NCBI GenBank assembly: GCA_946902875.1
Contig: OX336348.1
Location: 19,121,741 to 19,185,740 of the forward strand
From: Nematopogon swammerdamellus
Lineage: Eukaryota > Arthropoda > Insecta > Lepidoptera > Adelidae
Direction of reading: 5' to 3'
Length of the DNA stretch: 64,000 nt
Below, one piece after another: positions 1 through 10,000 of the stretch (the stretch's first letter is position 1; every line of letters begins with the position of its first letter). Below the pieces are notes generated by a model, which saw nothing but the letters and a program-made list of their open reading frames with translations, searched no databases and was not told the origin of the DNA. Both the position numbers and the translations under genes were made by a program.

Positions 1-619
1 GCTAAAAGTGAGAAGGAGTACGAGTAAACTCCCTCGCATATTTCAAGCGAGAAACGCCCTGATTGGTTGAGTGAGATCGTTTCTCATGCTCACATCGGCG
101 AGCGAGTAACGCCGGTACAGGGGCAGGGATTCCATAGTCCAGTCGCCCGTAGAACATTCATAATACCAAAAAGGTTACCGCTTGGCTTAGTGAAATTGTT
201 ATAAATTACGGCATATTAAACACAAAAACCCAAGTCTTAAAGATCACAAATGGGCGCAACCGTATTCGGTGACAAGTCGAAAATCGCCAAAAATGTCAGT
301 AATTTACTTTTTGAGGTTACCGATTCTTTTCACTATAGTTATGTTCTCCAGCTTATTTCAATTACCACACGCCATCGTAAGACCATGGCGAGTGGGCATA
401 CACTGTTTTAAGACCACATGAAGTCAGCTAATTTTGACGTTAAATTACTTTTTGAGGTTACCGCTTCAAATTTATACAGCAGCTAATAGACCCTCTGTAC
501 AAACCACATACCTATTTTAAGACTCTTTCTGTGGGCGCTTTAGATTTTAAGACCCATTTTGTCGGCGAAGAAAAAATTAAAAAAATGGTATTAAAGTACG
601 TAAATACATACATAATATA

Positions 620-905
620 CATACCACGCGCTGTATTCCGACAATCGGGGTAAGCAGAGTAATCGGCGTTGTGCTGTAAGAACACCGGTAAATTACAGCT
701 CAACACCGACCACTATGTTTAGCAAAGTAATCGAACAAGATAACTATCGAGCAGCATGTAAGAACAAAAACCCACCTGCTGCATGATGGAAGGACCGTGC
801 TAAGGTGAGAGGTGGCTAACCCGTCGCCCTTGAGCACGGCATCTTGTCCTTATCCCTTTTACGACATGCACGGGGAGAGATGTAGTGGAACTGGTATGAA
901 CCTTG
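620..905 (-). repeat. Interspersed repeat (SINE-like), family of 5.4 kb
   Basis: Reverse complement of the family at 5,398-5,722. It shares the stretches around the CATGCACGGGGAGAGATG head and the ACAATCGGG...GCAGAGTAATCGG tail. It lies in the first copy of the 0.1-2.2 kb duplication. Confidence 0.6.
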
Positions 906-1509
906 TAGTAGTCCGGGGTCCCATATTGTATTCCCATGCAATAGAATATTGAAGGAGCACTACAAAGTTCGTCATTCGCCTCGCCACCCGCGCGCATGTG
1001 GAAACTACTGCAGTGCAACGTCGCAATAACGCACTTTACCTAAAATAGTGCCGTCGCCCGTAGAACATTCATATTACCAAAAAGCTTACCGCTTGGCTTA
1101 GTAAAATTGTTGTAAATTACGCCATTTTAAACACAAAAACACAAGTCTTAAAGATCGCAAATGGGCGCAACCGTATTCGGTGACAAGTCGAAAATCGCCA
1201 AAAATGTCAGTAATTTACTTTTCAAGGTTACCGATTCTTTTCACTATAGTTATGTTCACCACACGTCATCGTAAGACCATGACAAGTGGGCATACACTGA
1301 TTTAAGACCACATGAAGTCAGCGGATTTTGACGATAATTTACTTGTTGAGGTTACCGCTTCAAATTTATACAGCAGGTAATAGACCCTCTGTACGAGCCA
1401 CATACTTATGTTCAGATCCTTTCTGTGGGCGCTTTAGATTTTAAGACCGATTTTGTCGGCGAAGAAAAATTTCAAAAAATGGTATTAAAGTACGTACATA
1501 CATAAATAT

Positions 1510-1803
1510 GTACTTTCATTCAGTTGATTGTGTTGCACAACGGTACCACCGATTAATGTACATAATATGTAAGTTTATTATATATGCTTATTAAAGTAAA
1601 TTGCAAAGTAAATATTTCTGTAGTATTCCTATGTAGTTTATCAATTATATTTCTCTACAGTCTAACACATTGCCAAAAACTCCAAAAGGTTACAAATCCC
1701 AAAGGTTAGTTAGAATAGAATGTCTCGCGGCATTAAGCCTGTTGCCTGTTGTACCTAATTTTTATAAATTGATGTTCAATAAAGAATATATACATATACA
1801 TGT
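1510..1803 (+). repeat. 3' end of a non-LTR-type repeat (inverted partner at 2.55 kb)
   Basis: This block is an imperfect inverted copy of 2,548-2,845. Both hold the GCGGCATTAAGC / GGTACCACCGATTAATG landmarks, and both end with CAATAAAGAA, which looks like the polyadenylation end of a retroelement. It interrupts the second copy of the duplication at 1,052-2,235. Confidence 0.6.
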
Positions 1804-1811
1804 ACATAGCA

Positions 1812-2060
1812 CACGTTGTATTCCGACAATCCGGGCAAGCAGAGTAATTCGTGTTGTGCTGCAAGAACACCGATAAATAAAATCTCAACACAGACAACTA
1901 AGTTTAGCAAAGTAATCGAACAAGATAACAATCGAGCGGCAAGTAAGCACAAAGACCCACCTGCTGCATGATGGAAGGACCGTGCCAAGGTGAGAGGTCC
2001 TTGTCGCCCTTGAGCACGGCATCTTGTCCTTATCCATTTTACGACATGCACGGGGAGAGA
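1812..2060 (-). repeat. Interspersed repeat (SINE-like), family of 5.4 kb
   Basis: Second copy of the 620-905 element, in the second unit of the duplication. It is separated from the rest of its unit by the insertion at 1,510-1,803. Confidence 0.55.
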
Positions 2061-2235
2061 TGCAGTAGAGCTGGTATAAACGTTCTGTTATTTATAAACC
2101 TTGTAGTGATACTATATTGTATTCCGATGCAATAGAATATAGGAGCACTACACGTTCGTCATTCGTCTCGCCACTATCGCCACCCGCGCTCATGTGGAAA
2201 CTACTGCAATGCAACGTCGCATTATCGCACTTTAC

Positions 2236-2547
2236 TTAAAACTATGTCGTATATTTTTGCGATGCGACGTCGCACCCTCAGTCGCACCGCGCACCGCACT
2301 CGCACTCCGCCCGCAGTGATGTAAATTTAGTGAAACTAGATGCCGCCGACCTTTATAAGTTTTACTTACTGTTAAATAATTTGTAATTCAGTTCCAGCTT
2401 GCGAATCTGCTAAAAAGTTCCAGCTTGCGAATCTGCACCGACATGTCTTTCCACTCATTGTTAGAAAAAAATTACACATTATTCAACCCTCCCTTGCTCG
2501 CGCGGGGATACTAGCTATCCCCATGAAATTTTATGTATGTATGTATA
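2236..2547. other. No gene seen
   Basis: Unassigned sequence with a short GC-rich patch (2,270-2,330) and a small direct repeat (AGTTCCAGCTTGCGAATCTGC-type, at about 2,391 and 2,415). No reading frame or RNA gene is supported. Confidence 0.6.
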
Positions 2548-2845
2548 TATTCTTTATTGAACACCAATTTATCAAAATTAGGTACAACAGGCGAGCTTAA
2601 TGCCGCGAGGCATTCTATTCTAACTAACCTTTGGGATGTGGGAGAAGTACATGCAGGCGAACAAGAATAGTTTGTGACAATGTGTTAGATTAAAGAAATA
2701 TGTATGATAAACTACGTACGAATACTACATAAATACTTTAATAAGCATAATATATATGTATATAATAAACTTACATATTATATGTACATTAATCGGTGGT
2801 ACCGTTGTGCAACACAATCAACTGAATGACAGGAGAGTAAGGGAA
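2548..2845 (-). repeat. 3' end of a non-LTR-type repeat
   Basis: Inverted, diverged copy of 1,510-1,803. On the minus strand it ends in CAATAAAGAA at about 2,550, as expected for a retroelement 3' end. Confidence 0.6.
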
Positions 2846-2989
2846 GGGGAGTAAAGATATGTACTTATGTAATATAAATTGCATTTACTTCGGTAAGGAA
2901 AGGAGAAGTTTGTTTAAATTTATCTTAAATACATTCATAGACGTAGAGGAGCGTAAATGCACAATTGCACAATTTCAATATATATATTT

Positions 2990-4310
2990 TTTTTTATTGA
3001 CAGCGCTAAATATGGCGCCGAGCCACCCATAAGGTGTCTAACGACGCCCATGGACAGTCGGTCGTATGCGGGGGTTGCGAATGCCATGCCGGCCTGACAG
3101 GTGCCCATTCACGCCCCTCTTGAAGGACCCGAGACTGTACTTGGGGGGAAATATATGGGCAGGGAGAGCGTTCCAGAGTTTACCGGTTCTGTAGAGGAAA
3201 GATCTGCAGAATCGATTGGTACGCATCCGCGGTAAGTCCAGCGTGTAGGGATGCAATCCCTGCCCAGTGCGCGTGGTGCGAAGGTGGAAAGGGGACGGCG
3301 GGATCGAATTAAACAGCTCCTCCGAGCACTCCCCATGGAATAAGCGATAGAACACACTTAGGGAGCCGACATCCCTACGGTGTTGCAGTGGTTCTAGATC
3401 GCAGGACACTTCGGGGTCACCCACTAGTCGCACGGCTCGACGCTGGATTGAGTCCAGAGGCGCAAGCTGGTATTTGGCAGAGCCATCCCACAGATGCGAG
3501 CAGTACTCCAAGCAGGACCTGTTCTGCGATTTATACAGAAGCAGCTTTTAGTCCGGCGTGAAGTACCGTCGCACCTTATTGAGTACGCCCAGCTTTTTAG
3601 AAGCCAGCTTGGCCTTCCCCTCGATATGGCGACGAAAGTTCAGGTCGTGCGACAGTTCGACTCCAAGGACCCCGAGGTGTTCGCTTAATTTAAGCGACGT
3701 GCCTTGGAATGAAGGAGCCGGTGTGAACGCCGCTCTCTTCGCACCGAACGCGCAAACTTGTGTCTTGGAAGCGTTGAACTCGACCAAATTACTACGGACC
3801 CATTCGGAAATAGAGCCGAGTGTGTGTTCGAGCTCAGACACAAGTCTTCGCCTCTTCTCATCCACAACATCCCGACTGGCTGAAGGGTGACTGGTGTAGG
3901 ATCCGTGTGCCGTACTGTCATCTGCATAACAATGTACGTTGCCCAGAGACAGCATATCATTGATATGCAGAAGAAACAGCGTGGGTGACAACACAGATCC
4001 TTGTGGTACACCGGCGTTCACTGACATGGCGTCCGACGAGCAACCGTCCACTAGGACCTGAATGCTACGCCCATGTAGGAAGTCGGCGACCCAGTCACAG
4101 AGGCCAGAAGGAAGTCCGTAAGCCGGCAATTTACTCAAGAGCGACTTGTGCCAAACCCGGTCAAATGCCTGGGCAATATCAAGGCCAATTGCCAAGGATT
4201 CACCATGACCTTCAAGCGATTCCCCCCAAAGGTGAGTGACGTACGCTAGGAAATCACCAGCAGATCGTTTTGGCCGGAAGCCGTATTGCCGATCGCCGCC
4301 TTTGCCCACT
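2990..4310 (-). pseudogene. Non-LTR retrotransposon, 5'-truncated reverse transcriptase and C-terminal region (CR1/Jockey-like)
   Basis: The minus-strand frame from 4,309 encodes the second half of a reverse transcriptase. Visible motifs are QYGFRPKRS, a catalytic-aspartate motif LDIAQAFDRVWH, GVPQGSVLSP and the active site YADDS. The same frame continues after one in-frame TAA (3,548-3,550) into a C-terminal region with EYCSHLWDG, which ends at 3,038. The endonuclease and the start of the RT are absent, so the copy is truncated near 4,310. The 3' end has a T run on the plus strand at 2,987-2,997. In the family this enzyme drives target-primed reverse transcription; this copy is dead because of the truncation and stop. 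Fragments of the same family lie at 28,005-28,155, 36,706-36,935 and 38,991-39,475. The clade assignment is tentative. Confidence 0.85.
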
Positions 4311-5355
4311 CCTGTATTTTTTGTTTCTTGTCGTGTAAGGTTCTTCTTTCAAGTGTGTGCAAAGCAAATAATAAAGAGTTTATAATCTTTTCTATTAAGA
4401 CAGATCCCCCCCTCCCCGACCAGATATGAAACCCTGACGTAAGGCGCCAGCGCAGGCATTCCAGTAACTAGCTCCAGGTTACTAATGCTGGTCGACAACA
4501 CTTTATTTACACCTTTGCATATCTTAATAATAATCAACTTAAGTATAATAATAAGTATCTGGATCTGCAGCACGAGGTTACCAAAATATGGCCCGTCGAC
4601 TCGACGATCGTTGTGCCCATAGTCGTATCGGCGCATGGGCTGATAGCGAAGAGCCTCGATGATCACCTTAAGATGCTCTCGCTGAGTGGTTGGGTCAAGG
4701 GCCAGATCCATAAGGCAGCCCTGCTCGAAGCTGCACGCATCGTCCGAAGGTTTCTCTCTTTGGGACCCGACCATCGGTAACCTGGTTCGCCCCGCCGCCG
4801 GTGGTGGAAGCTCCGTTTATATTTTTTATATTAATTTTAGGTATATTAACATTGAAAATGTTTTTTCGATCGCGTTGGTAGGGCACCCATTTCAAGGAAA
4901 AGTGCGACATCGCCCTGGTGTCGTGAATGTTACAGCTACGTGGATGATTGGGGTGTCAAGAGATGCGTCTCGGCGAGGGCTACAATATGGCTTAATATTT
5001 TTTTGGAAAAGTCAGAAACTTTTTTCAAAAAAAAAAAAAATCGAAAAATGACGTGATTTTTTGGTGTCTTCTCTTATTGAATCGGCGATTTCTCAAAAAC
5101 GAAAAACGATATCGAAAAAATGAAAAAAGCCCTCGGGGTATTGAGTAGGGCTACAATTTGCAAAAAACGGGACCTCGCTATCTCTCACGGTCTAGACTGT
5201 AGCTTATCCTCTATGCAGCGGAATTTTGAATACCGCGGGAGGTATGTGCGGCGCGCGGACTAATCTGAGTAGTAACATTAAAGTTTATGATTTTTACATA
5301 TAAATATAATATTAACAAAATATAAAAATAAAATAATAATAATGTAAAATATTAT
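4311..5355. other. Unassigned, probably transposon debris
   Basis: No supported gene. The sequence around 4,600-4,790 (GGGTCAAGGGCCAG...) has coding-like composition in a short minus frame that I do not recognise. From 4,970 on it is A/T-run-rich non-coding sequence, with a poly-A of 14 at about 5,027. No clear element ends were found. Confidence 0.4.
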
Positions 5356-5375
5356 TTAGGTTAGGTTAGGTTAGG
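5356..5375 (+). repeat. Interstitial (TTAGG)4
   Basis: Four perfect tandem TTAGG units followed by TTAAT. TTAGG is the insect telomere motif, but four units inside repeat-rich DNA do not make a telomere. Confidence 0.9.
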
Positions 5376-5397
5376 TTAATTGTTACTTTAGTTAGGC

Positions 5398-5722
5398 ATA
5401 CCGTGTGGGGCCGGTACTTAAAAAGAATAGCCCCACTGCATCTCTGCCCGTGCATGTCGTAAGAGGCGACTAAGGGATAAGGACAAGATACTGCGCTAAA
5501 GGCGACAGGCTAGCCACTTCTCACCTTGGCGCAGTCCTTCCACCTAGTCATGCAGCAGGTGGGTTCTTTGTGTCTTACTTGCTGCTTGATAGTTGTCTTG
5601 TCCATATACTGTGCTAAACGTGGTGGTCGGTGTTGTGCTGTAATTTACCAGAGTCCTTATAGCACAAGACCGATTACTCTGCTTACCCTGATTGTCGGGA
5701 TACAGCGTGTGTTATGTATGTA
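5398..5722 (+). repeat. Interspersed SINE-like repeat
   Basis: The head contains GTGTGGGGCCGGTAC, then CCCCACTGCATCTCT and CATGTCGTAAGAGGCGAC. The body has a CTTGGCGCAGTCCTTCC block, then a tail with ACTCTGCTTACCCTGATTG and a TATGTATGTATG run. Copies or parts lie at 620-905, 1,812-2,060, 24,057-24,296 and 48,566-48,632. The head alone is reused at 43,500-43,600 and 47,036-47,095. The short plus-strand frame inside is not conserved. Confidence 0.65.
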
Positions 5723-6100
5723 TGTGTATGTTAGACATAATGTCAAGCTTATCTCTTTTTCTGTCCAAATCTTAGTTTACATTTCTTAAGCTGCTTGTGT
5801 TTTTGAAAAATAATAAAAAATATATAAATGTAATACTTTTTTTTAATTTTGTTGCGTCCATTTTCAATATACCTCGAAGGTCGTGTAATGCACGAGATCT
5901 GTGAGTTTTTGTATTTTTAACGTTGTATATGTAAAGTTAATGTAAATATTATAAATGTGTAAATAAGCACTTACTTTGCTACTCGTAAATTATAGTTAGT
6001 TACCAAGAAATAAAAAACAAACATTCGATTTATCTATAAGTAATCGACGGATAAGATATCGCATTGGCGAATTCTAGATAACCGACAGACGTCAGGGGTG
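5723..6100. other. No gene seen
   Basis: AT-rich sequence with poly-T and poly-A runs and no supported feature. Confidence 0.6.
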
Positions 6101-6194
6101 GCTCAGTTCATTCAGTTTTAGTTTATTTATTGATTCATTGTTGGTGGTTCGGTCATGTTGGGAGAGTGGACGATAGAAAAACTGCTTTCACAAG
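6101..6194 (+). promoter_or_regulatory. Candidate initiator, short leader and first coding exon
   Basis: Two copies of the arthropod initiator TCAGTT (about 6,103 and 6,113) precede an ATG at 6,155. The ATG opens MLGEWTIEKLLSQ and is followed exactly by a strong splice donor, CAAG|GTAAGC (GT at 6,195). Without splicing the frame runs 45 codons to a TGA at 6,290-6,292, with a hydrophobic end. I do not recognise the peptide. If it is a real first exon, the transposon at 6.4-8.8 kb would lie in its intron. This rests on short motifs only. Confidence 0.25.
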
Positions 6195-6414
6195 GTAAGC
6201 ACTCTGTGCTCACAAAGGACCTTAAACCTCCAAAGACGTATCGTTGGTTCATTGAGCCTGTTTTATCGGTACTACTATGGCCGCTGCTCTGACGAACTTG
6301 CTTCCCTTATCCCTCCTCCTCCTGTTCGCCTCCGCCAAACCGGCCATACTCTCGCGGAACAACCCTTTGTAGTCGACAGAATTTTTTTTAATAACTATTC
6401 TCAAAATGTATGGA

Positions 6415-6948
6415 GAAAAAAATAGGTAAAAAATTTTTTAAGTTAAACGGTTTTATTAAAAATAAAAAACTAGGAAAAAAACAGCTGTACAAAAAACTAT
6501 AAAATAATAAGAACACAAGCCTGGGCCTACTTAAGATTTTACGTCTGGGTAAGAAATCGTGCGTGCTGTCTTCTCATGTCGGATGCCAAAGGGCACATTG
6601 TGTCGCTGCGTCAGCGGAATAAGTAATAAATTGAGACTTTTAACAGACTAATATAAAAACGTGGGGCGTATAATATGCGTAATAAATAACATGCGCCCCA
6701 CGTTTTTATATTAGTCTGTTAAAAGTCTCAATTTATTACTTATTCCGCTGACGCAGCGACACAATGTGCCCTTTGGCATCCGACATGAGAAGACAGCACG
6801 CACGATTTCTTACCCAGACGTAAAATCTTAAGTAGGCCCAGGCTTGTGTTCTTATTATTTTATAGTTTTTTGTACAGCTGTTTTTTTTTTTAGTTTTTTA
6901 TTTTTAATAAAACCGTTTAACTTAAAAGTTTTTTTACCTATTTTTTTA
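6415..6948. repeat. Giant palindrome, arms about 254 bp, loop about 25 nt
   Basis: The left arm 6,415-6,668 is complementary to 6,694-6,948 with very few mismatches. The arms meet at GTGGGGCG / CGCCCCAC around a loop at 6,669-6,693. The arms agree with each other at positions where they differ from the homologous palindrome at 56,400-56,870. Confidence 0.9.
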
Positions 6949-6981
6949 TTTACTCGTTTTTAGTTTGATTTTTGGCTCGTA

Positions 6982-7366
6982 TCATTCATTACGTAAACTC
7001 GTCATCCTTTCCAACTCTCTCATTGCATCTTTGTTACTCGGTTTCTTACCTGTCAATTACTCACAATCAAGCTCCTCAATACATAACCCTTCTAAAGACT
7101 TCACGCGACTCAATGCAACATACGCTTGACCCTCCTCAAATAGTCTGGAGCCCAAATACACTACAGCACGGTCAACAGTACTGCCCTGCATTTTATGGAC
7201 AGTGGAGGCCCATGACAAAATTATCGGTAACATCCGTCTCTCAGCTGTTCCATAATTAAACTTTGCTGGAAACTGTATGGCTTTAGGATGGATAAGGTGT
7301 CCGCCGTCTCTTTCAAAATCAATTTGAACAGATGGTATGTCTGTTTCATACGTTTGCGTTCGGCAA
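6982..7366 (-). pseudogene. PIF1-like helicase, C-terminal fragment (copy A)
   Basis: The minus-strand frame reads through [16 protein letters not shown] and [15 protein letters not shown], which are C-terminal superfamily-1 helicase motifs of the PIF1 family (motif VI region). Everything upstream, including the Walker A and B motifs, is missing. The frame runs directly into the 130-bp satellite at 7,367. A TAA at 7,057-7,059 interrupts the frame. Beyond it the reading LTGKKPSNKDAM...RNE continues to a TGA at 6,982-6,984, so the family's C-terminus was longer. PIF1 helicases unwind DNA 5'-3', and Helitrons carry one fused to Rep. This fragment cannot be an active helicase. Confidence 0.85.
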
Positions 7367-8520
7367 GTATGGGACACTCGTCCAAACAAACCAAATGAGC
7401 CCAACCTCGAGAGGGTTACTAGTAACGGTTGAAGAGTTCCACTGTACACCTCCTGACTCCATCATCAGACCCTCGTCACCAAGTGTATTGGTAAAAGTAA
7501 GGGACACTCGTCCAAACCAACCCTATGAGCCCAAACTCGAGTGAGTTACTAGTAACGGTTGAAGAGTTCCACTGTACACCTCCTGACTCCATCATCAGAC
7601 CCTCGTCACCAAGTGTATTGGTAGAAGTAAGGGACACTCGTCCAAACCAACCATATGAGCCCAAAATCGAGGGGGTTATTAGTAACCGTTGAAGAGTTCC
7701 ACTGTACACCTCCTGACTCCATCATCAGACCCTCGTCATCAAGTGTATTGGTAGAAGTATGGGACACTCGTCCAAACCAACCAAATGAGCCCAAACTCGA
7801 GGGGGTTACTAGTAACGGTTGAAGAGTTCCACTGTCCACCTCCTGACTCCATCATCAGACCCTCGCCAAGTGTATTGGTAGAAGTATGGGACACTCGTCC
7901 AAACCAACCAAATGAGCCCAAACTCGAGGGGGTTACTAGTAACGGTTGAAGAGTTCCACTGTACACCTCCTGACTCCATCATCAGACCCTCGTCACCATG
8001 TGTATTGGTAGAAGTATGGAACACTCGTCCAAACTAACCAAATAAGCCCAAACTCGAGGGGGTTACTAGTAACGGTTGAAGAGTTCCACTGTCCACCTCC
8101 TGACTCCAACATCAGACCCTCGTCACCAAGTATATTAGTAGAACTATGGGACACTCGTCCAAACCAACCAAATGAGCCCAAACTCGAGGGGGTTACTAGT
8201 AACGGTTGAAGAGTTCCACTGTACACCTCCTGACTCCATCATCAGACTCTCGTCACCAAGTGTATTGGTAGAAGTATGGGACACTCGTCCAAACCAACCA
8301 AATGAGCCCAAACTCGAGGGGGTTACTAGTAACGGTTGAAGAGTTCCACTGTACACCTCCTGACTCCATCAGCAGACCCTCGTCACCATGTGTATTGGTA
8401 GAAGTATGGGACACTCTTCCAAACCAACCATATGAGCCCAAACTCGAGGGGGTTACTATTAACGGTTGAAGAGTTCCACTGTCCATCTCCTGACTCCATC
8501 ATCAGACCCTCGTTACCAAG
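7367..8520. repeat. 130-bp satellite array, about 9 copies
   Basis: The unit contains a perfect 12-bp palindrome, GTTACTAGTAAC, beside ACTCGAG. Period is 130 bp, with one unit (near 7,865) shortened by a few bases. Because 130 is not a multiple of three, apparent peptides shift frame each unit; they are not genes. The same unit forms about 30 copies at 52,070-55,951. Confidence 0.95.
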
Positions 8521-8580
8521 TTGAAATATCATAATATTGTATTGTCACGAGAACTCAATGTGTGTGCAAAGTTTCAAAAA

Positions 8581-8804
8581 AATCGGTTCAGTAGAAGTAA
8601 TTGAAAAAGTTGTCGCAAGATTTGAAACAAAGATAGTAACAAACAAACAAACAAACAAATATACGGAGTCAAGCTAAATAAAACCGTTTAAAAATCGGTT
8701 CAGTAGAAGTAATTGAAAAAGTTGTCGCAAGATTTGAAACAAAGATAGTAACAAACAAACAAACAAACAAACAAATATACGGATTCAAGCTAAATAAAAC
8801 CGTT
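8581..8804. repeat. 112-bp direct repeat, two copies
   Basis: AATCGGTTCAGTAGAAG begins at 8,581 and again at 8,693. Both copies include an (ACAA)n run and end in TAAAACCGTTTAA. The segment forms one flank of element copy A and is single in copy B (about 51,895-52,010). Confidence 0.85.
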
Positions 8805-8815
8805 TAAAAAATGTT

Positions 8816-9639
8816 TTTTTCTTCAAATTAAAAAGTCGTAGAACAAAAGTTGTTCTATTTCACGTACAGAATCATCCCCTTTCGGGTTTTATGGTTTGCA
8901 ACACCGTGTATAATAATCAATCAATCAATACATGTTACCGTAACACAATGTTACCATAAACACCCGAAATCAGTAAGAACCGTTTTTACTAGTAAATACG
9001 CGAAGTAGGTATCTAAGAGCATCAGAAACAACGCATTTTTTATTTACTAGTAAGAACCCGTTCTTACTGAGGCAGTTAGGTAAATGCCGAGTAAGATGAT
9101 TACATCGGCTTTTTACTAAATAGATATCAGTAAATATCCTATACCGAAACATCCGATGCGGCTAGCTACGTCTTCTTTGCCCTCGGAAATGATTGACAAT
9201 TTAGAAAGAGAAAATTATTTAGAGAAATTCATAGCCGAAGCATAGTTGGTTAAACCAGTCTCATTTTACTATGCCCGAAGGAAACCAAAGCAGCCATATT
9301 TATATAACTAAGTATTCCCTTTTTTATTTTATTAATTTAATTTTAATTGAAGCAAATGTATCAATAGCGACTTCTGTAATGATAGCCAGGGTACAGCTAC
9401 GAGTTCCATGGATAAACATCCATGATCACATTCCATGAATAAATGTCAATGTTCCAAGTATACACAACGAACAGTGAAACATTCAGTGTAGATAAAAATT
9501 AGAAAAACTGAAATTATATTTAGAAAACAGTAATATTTTTTCCGAATTTTGGTATTTCTGAAATTTCACATTTTTATTTTGCACACCCTAATCGCGACTA
9601 CTGATTAAAGGGCACAAACAGATAACAAAAAATACCTAT
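8816..9639. other. No gene seen
   Basis: AT-rich sequence. It contains TTACTAGTAA-type motifs around 8,980 and 9,050 in loose inverted order and a stretch near 9,400 resembling dispersed repeat sequence. Nothing coding is supported. Confidence 0.5.
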
Positions 9640-10000
9640 GCAACAACGATGATAGATAACATAATATATTGCGTTGTAGTTTCTCTATCCTCGCTATTAT
9701 ACGCGGCGGAGTCGGCTGCGTCTGCAATATATTCCTCTACAGTTCACAACTTCCTGTCTCGTGCGCCGCTACTGCGACTGCGACACTGACTAGCGGGGAC
9801 AAACCGGACCGAGACCCCGCCCCGCCCAAGCTGGCTCCGCGGCAGCGTGCGCCTGGCTCGCCTGCCGTTGCAGAAATCCCTTTGTGCTTCGTGCACTCAT
9901 CAGTTGACGCCGCGGGGTCCGCAGTTCGACGTTCCCGCATATAGCAGCGGTGAGTCCGCGAGTTCACGAGGAGCGACTTGACGCATCCTCACCGGTAGGT
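9640..10000 (+). promoter_or_regulatory. Candidate GC-rich promoter and non-coding first exon of the NACHT gene
   Basis: A GC-rich island (about 9,700-9,990) sits in AT-rich surroundings. It holds an arthropod initiator TCAGTT at 9,900-9,905, followed 44 bases later by a splice donor CG|GTGAGT (GT at 9,950). Further donor-like GTAGGT/GTAACT sites lie at 9,995-10,004. An acceptor-like ATGCAG lies near 12,014, upstream of the ATG at 12,189, giving a possible first intron of about 2 kb. The short frames across the island on both strands are unlikely to be coding. The link to the downstream gene is inference. Confidence 0.35.

Larger units (their letters stand above)
139..2235. repeat. Direct tandem duplication, about 0.9 kb unit, second copy interrupted
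   Basis: The block starting near 142 (GTCGCCCGTAGAACATTC) recurs near 1,052, and the two copies stay alignable through the blocks at 142-720 and 1,052-1,500. The 620-1,020 part of copy one corresponds to about 1,810-2,235 in copy two. The second copy is split near 1,510-1,803 by a separate repeat. Divergence is several per cent by eye. The small reading frames inside are not conserved between copies and look non-coding. Confidence 0.75.
6415..8815 (-). mobile_element. Helitron/Helentron-like element, copy A
   Basis: The parts in order on the minus strand are: an end with AAACCGTTTTATT-type sequence near 8,800, a 112-bp direct repeat, nine 130-bp tandem repeats, a PIF1-helicase C-terminal fragment, and a giant palindrome. 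TTAAACGGTTTTATT-type sequence occurs in inverted orientation at both ends (about 6,443 and 8,795). A 3' foldback, central minisatellite and helicase remnant match the known layout of Helentron/DINE-type elements, but no Rep domain is present. A longer copy in opposite orientation lies at 51,885-56,880. Confidence 0.6.

Noticed and set aside
310..960. The finding titled Placeholder with coordinates 310-960
   Set aside because: It carries no claim and should be ignored. Those numbers are residue positions in the NACHT protein, and the real observation is the finding at 13,116-15,066.
5356..5375. Telomere
   Set aside because: Only four TTAGG units, flanked on both sides by ordinary repeat sequence.
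7367..8520. Overlapping 60-120-codon frames in the 130-bp arrays (here and at 52,070-55,951) as a gene family
   Set aside because: The period of 130 bp shifts frame every unit, the frames overlap one another on the same repeat, and no start context or domain is present.
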